Below are positions 61,780 to 63,221 of a DNA stretch of 63,221 bases, piece after piece. The notes under the pieces are model-generated. The model did not search any database. It saw only the letters and a list, made by a program, of their open reading frames with translations, and was not told where the DNA came from. Positions within the stretch are counted from its first letter, which is position 1; the number at the start of each line of letters is the position of its first letter. Made by a program: the position numbers and the translations under genes. The stretch comes from an uncultured Clostridia bacterium (GTDB lineage Bacteria; Bacillota; Clostridia; TANB77; CAG-508): the NCBI GenBank assembly GCA_904387305.1, contig CAJFLB010000004.1, forward strand, positions 1 to 63,221. The letters run 5' to 3'.

Positions 61780-63099
61780 TTGAGTACAAAGCAAAAACTA
61801 ATCAGACACAAAAAGAAAAATGTTAGATTATTCCCATTATATAAAATGGTATCATGGGATTTATTATTCTATTACCCAATTATATTTTTATTTCTGACTC
61901 AAGTAAAAGGATTTTCGGCAGCTCAAGTATTATTTTCTGATGCCCTTTACACATTATCTAATACCTTATGGCAAATACCAGTAACAAGATTAGTAGATAG
62001 AGTTGGAAAAAAGAATGCATTAATTGTTGGAAATATATTATATACATTAAGTATATTATCAATGATATTTATGCAAGAATATTATGAATTATTAATCATT
62101 CAATTTATATATGCATTAGGATATTCAATAAAAGGAATTTGTGAAGCAAATATATTATATGATTCCTTGCCAAAAGGATATAGAAGAGGAAAGATATTTT
62201 CAAAAATAGATGGAAAATCTACATCATATTTCTATATATTTGAAGCAATTGCATCTATGACAGCTGGATTTACATTTGTTATTAATGGATATATTCCAAT
62301 GATATTATGCTTTATATGTTGTATAATTGCAACTATTTTATCTTTTAAATTTAGACATACTGCTATTGTACAGAATAAAGTAGAACCAATTAAATTTACA
62401 GAATACATGGTACAATTAAAAACATCTTTTGGTTACTTTTTAAAATCTAAAAGAATACGTTCCTTAATTATATTTAATGCATTATTAATGGGAATGATAA
62501 CAGCAATTGTAAATTTAAGAAGTAGTATGTTAGAAGAACTACAAGTTCCTGAACAATACTTTGGCGTTATATTTGCTATGTTACAAATCATTGCAGCAAT
62601 ATCTACTAGAAATACAGAAAGAATACAAGACAATTTTAGAAATAAAACATTAGCATGGTTAGGAATTCCTATGGTTATGTCTTGTATAGTGATAGGATTT
62701 ATTGGACAAGATCAATTATCAAGGTCATCATTAATATTAATTGTTGTATTATTTGCCATCCAATACGCAATAAAAGGACCATATATAGGATTAATGACAA
62801 GATATCTAAATAATTTTACCAATCGAAGTATAAGACCTAAAATATCAGCTCTAAGATATTTAACAGCAAATTTAGCAACAGCAATTTTATCATTAATATC
62901 TTCTGGACTATTAGCAATTACAACAACTGCCAATACTTTTATTATCATTGGTTGTATAACCACCATTGGTGTTGTATTGTTGTTAAATTATATGAGAGAT
63001 AAAGTAGGGTTGAAACCAGAGGAATATAGTGATGAAGACATACGATACAGCATTAATAGACCAGAAAAAATAAAAAGAGAATTAAAAGTTGAAGAATAA
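61780..63099 (+). CDS. Major facilitator superfamily transporter
   Basis: A 439-residue protein with about twelve membrane segments. LVDRVGKKNALIVGNILY after the second segment is the MFS loop 2-3 signature (GxxxDRxGRR type). A TTG at 61780, 7 nt after AAAGGAG, is the only start with a ribosome site. The long hydrophilic stretches near residues 200-215 (central loop) and 410-439 (tail) fit. Substrate unknown; efflux is plausible. Three hairpins separate it from the polysaccharide genes, so it may be independent. Confidence 0.88.
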   Translation: MSTKQKLIRHKKKNVRLFPLYKMVSWDLLFYYPIIFLFLTQVKGFSAAQVLFSDALYTLSNTLWQIPVTRLVDRVGKKNALIVGNILYTLSILSMIFMQEYYELLIIQFIYALGYSIKGICEANILYDSLPKGYRRGKIFSKIDGKSTSYFYIFEAIASMTAGFTFVINGYIPMILCFICCIIATILSFKFRHTAIVQNKVEPIKFTEYMVQLKTSFGYFLKSKRIRSLIIFNALLMGMITAIVNLRSSMLEELQVPEQYFGVIFAMLQIIAAISTRNTERIQDNFRNKTLAWLGIPMVMSCIVIGFIGQDQLSRSSLILIVVLFAIQYAIKGPYIGLMTRYLNNFTNRSIRPKISALRYLTANLATAILSLISSGLLAITTTANTFIIIGCITTIGVVLLLNYMRDKVGLKPEEYSDEDIRYSINRPEKIKRELKVEE

Positions 63100-63221
63100 A
63101 ATACGTTTTGCTATACTAATTATGTCAATAATTTTTGAATATTTCACTAAAAAATAGCTTTATTTTATTAGCGAATATTTCACCATATGTACAATCTTGA
63201 GTTCCGCTCGCCGCGGGGCAG
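63100..63221. other. Window end: AT-rich spacer then GC-rich 20 bases
   Basis: Two direct copies of GAATATTTCAC lie about 35 bp apart (near 63137 and 63172). The last 20 or so bases (from about 63201) are strikingly GC-rich compared with everything before. No gene is supported. The GC-rich end may be the edge of an RNA gene, a mobile element or an assembly break. Confidence 0.4.

Overview
The window is AT-rich DNA from a low-GC Gram-positive bacterium, most likely an anaerobic member of the Clostridia (Bacillota). The evidence is strong AGGAGG ribosome binding sites, occasional TTG starts, a phosphotransacetylase/acetate kinase fermentation unit, Fe-S aldo-keto reductase and DUF362 proteins, lipid II and undecaprenol enzymes, LiaF-type envelope genes and TagGH-type exporter halves. 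The species cannot be named from the sequence. Every protein-coding gene I accept lies on the + strand. I see no rRNA, tRNA, CRISPR array or transposase.

Layout. 1-3.0 kb: a class A penicillin-binding protein with a very long Lys/Glu-rich cytoplasmic tail. 3.2-5.5 kb: an AdhR-like MerR regulator with its own operator, a cupin and a two-cluster Fe-S aldo-keto reductase. 5.6-12.4 kb: a nickel-pincer-nucleotide (Lar) locus made of a DUF362 protein, larC, larB, larE and an ECF-type nickel importer (larMN, larQ, larO). No lactate racemase larA is present. The DUF362 protein carries a His-x9-Lys-x15-His pattern with the same spacing as the LarA active site, so it is a candidate user of the cofactor. 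This is the most interesting hypothesis in the window. 12.8-18.0 kb: small housekeeping and salvage enzymes, plus the remnant of a type III (ToxIN-like) toxin-antitoxin locus. 18.3-25.5 kb: a CDF metal exporter, a LiaF-like/DUF4097 pair, a MacB-type ABC protein and a lipid kinase. 25.5-27.2 kb: a frameshifted AraC-GyrI regulator and a small island of tiny genes with GC-rich hairpins. 27.3-35.3 kb: metK, a PAP2-DgkA fusion, pta, two tandem ackA genes, a 44-residue membrane peptide gene and guaB.

35.5-63.1 kb is an envelope and surface-polymer region. It opens with a membrane-anchored cadherin-like protein, a glucosaminidase and an amidase; the two hydrolases carry seven near-identical Ig-like repeats each. 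It continues with a pyruvyltransferase-like protein, an MBOAT/DHHW O-acyltransferase pair, TagH- and TagG-like exporter halves flanking a GT2-GT4 fusion, and about a dozen glycosyltransferases, flippase-like and multi-membrane proteins. Together these look like synthesis, O-acylation and export of a secondary cell-wall polysaccharide, with hydrolases that may bind it.

Intergenic spaces are crowded with palindromic, MITE/REP-like elements of at least four families. Several begin exactly at a stop codon, one supplies the last codons of an acetate kinase, and one forms a perfect 68-bp-arm hairpin inside the lar operon.
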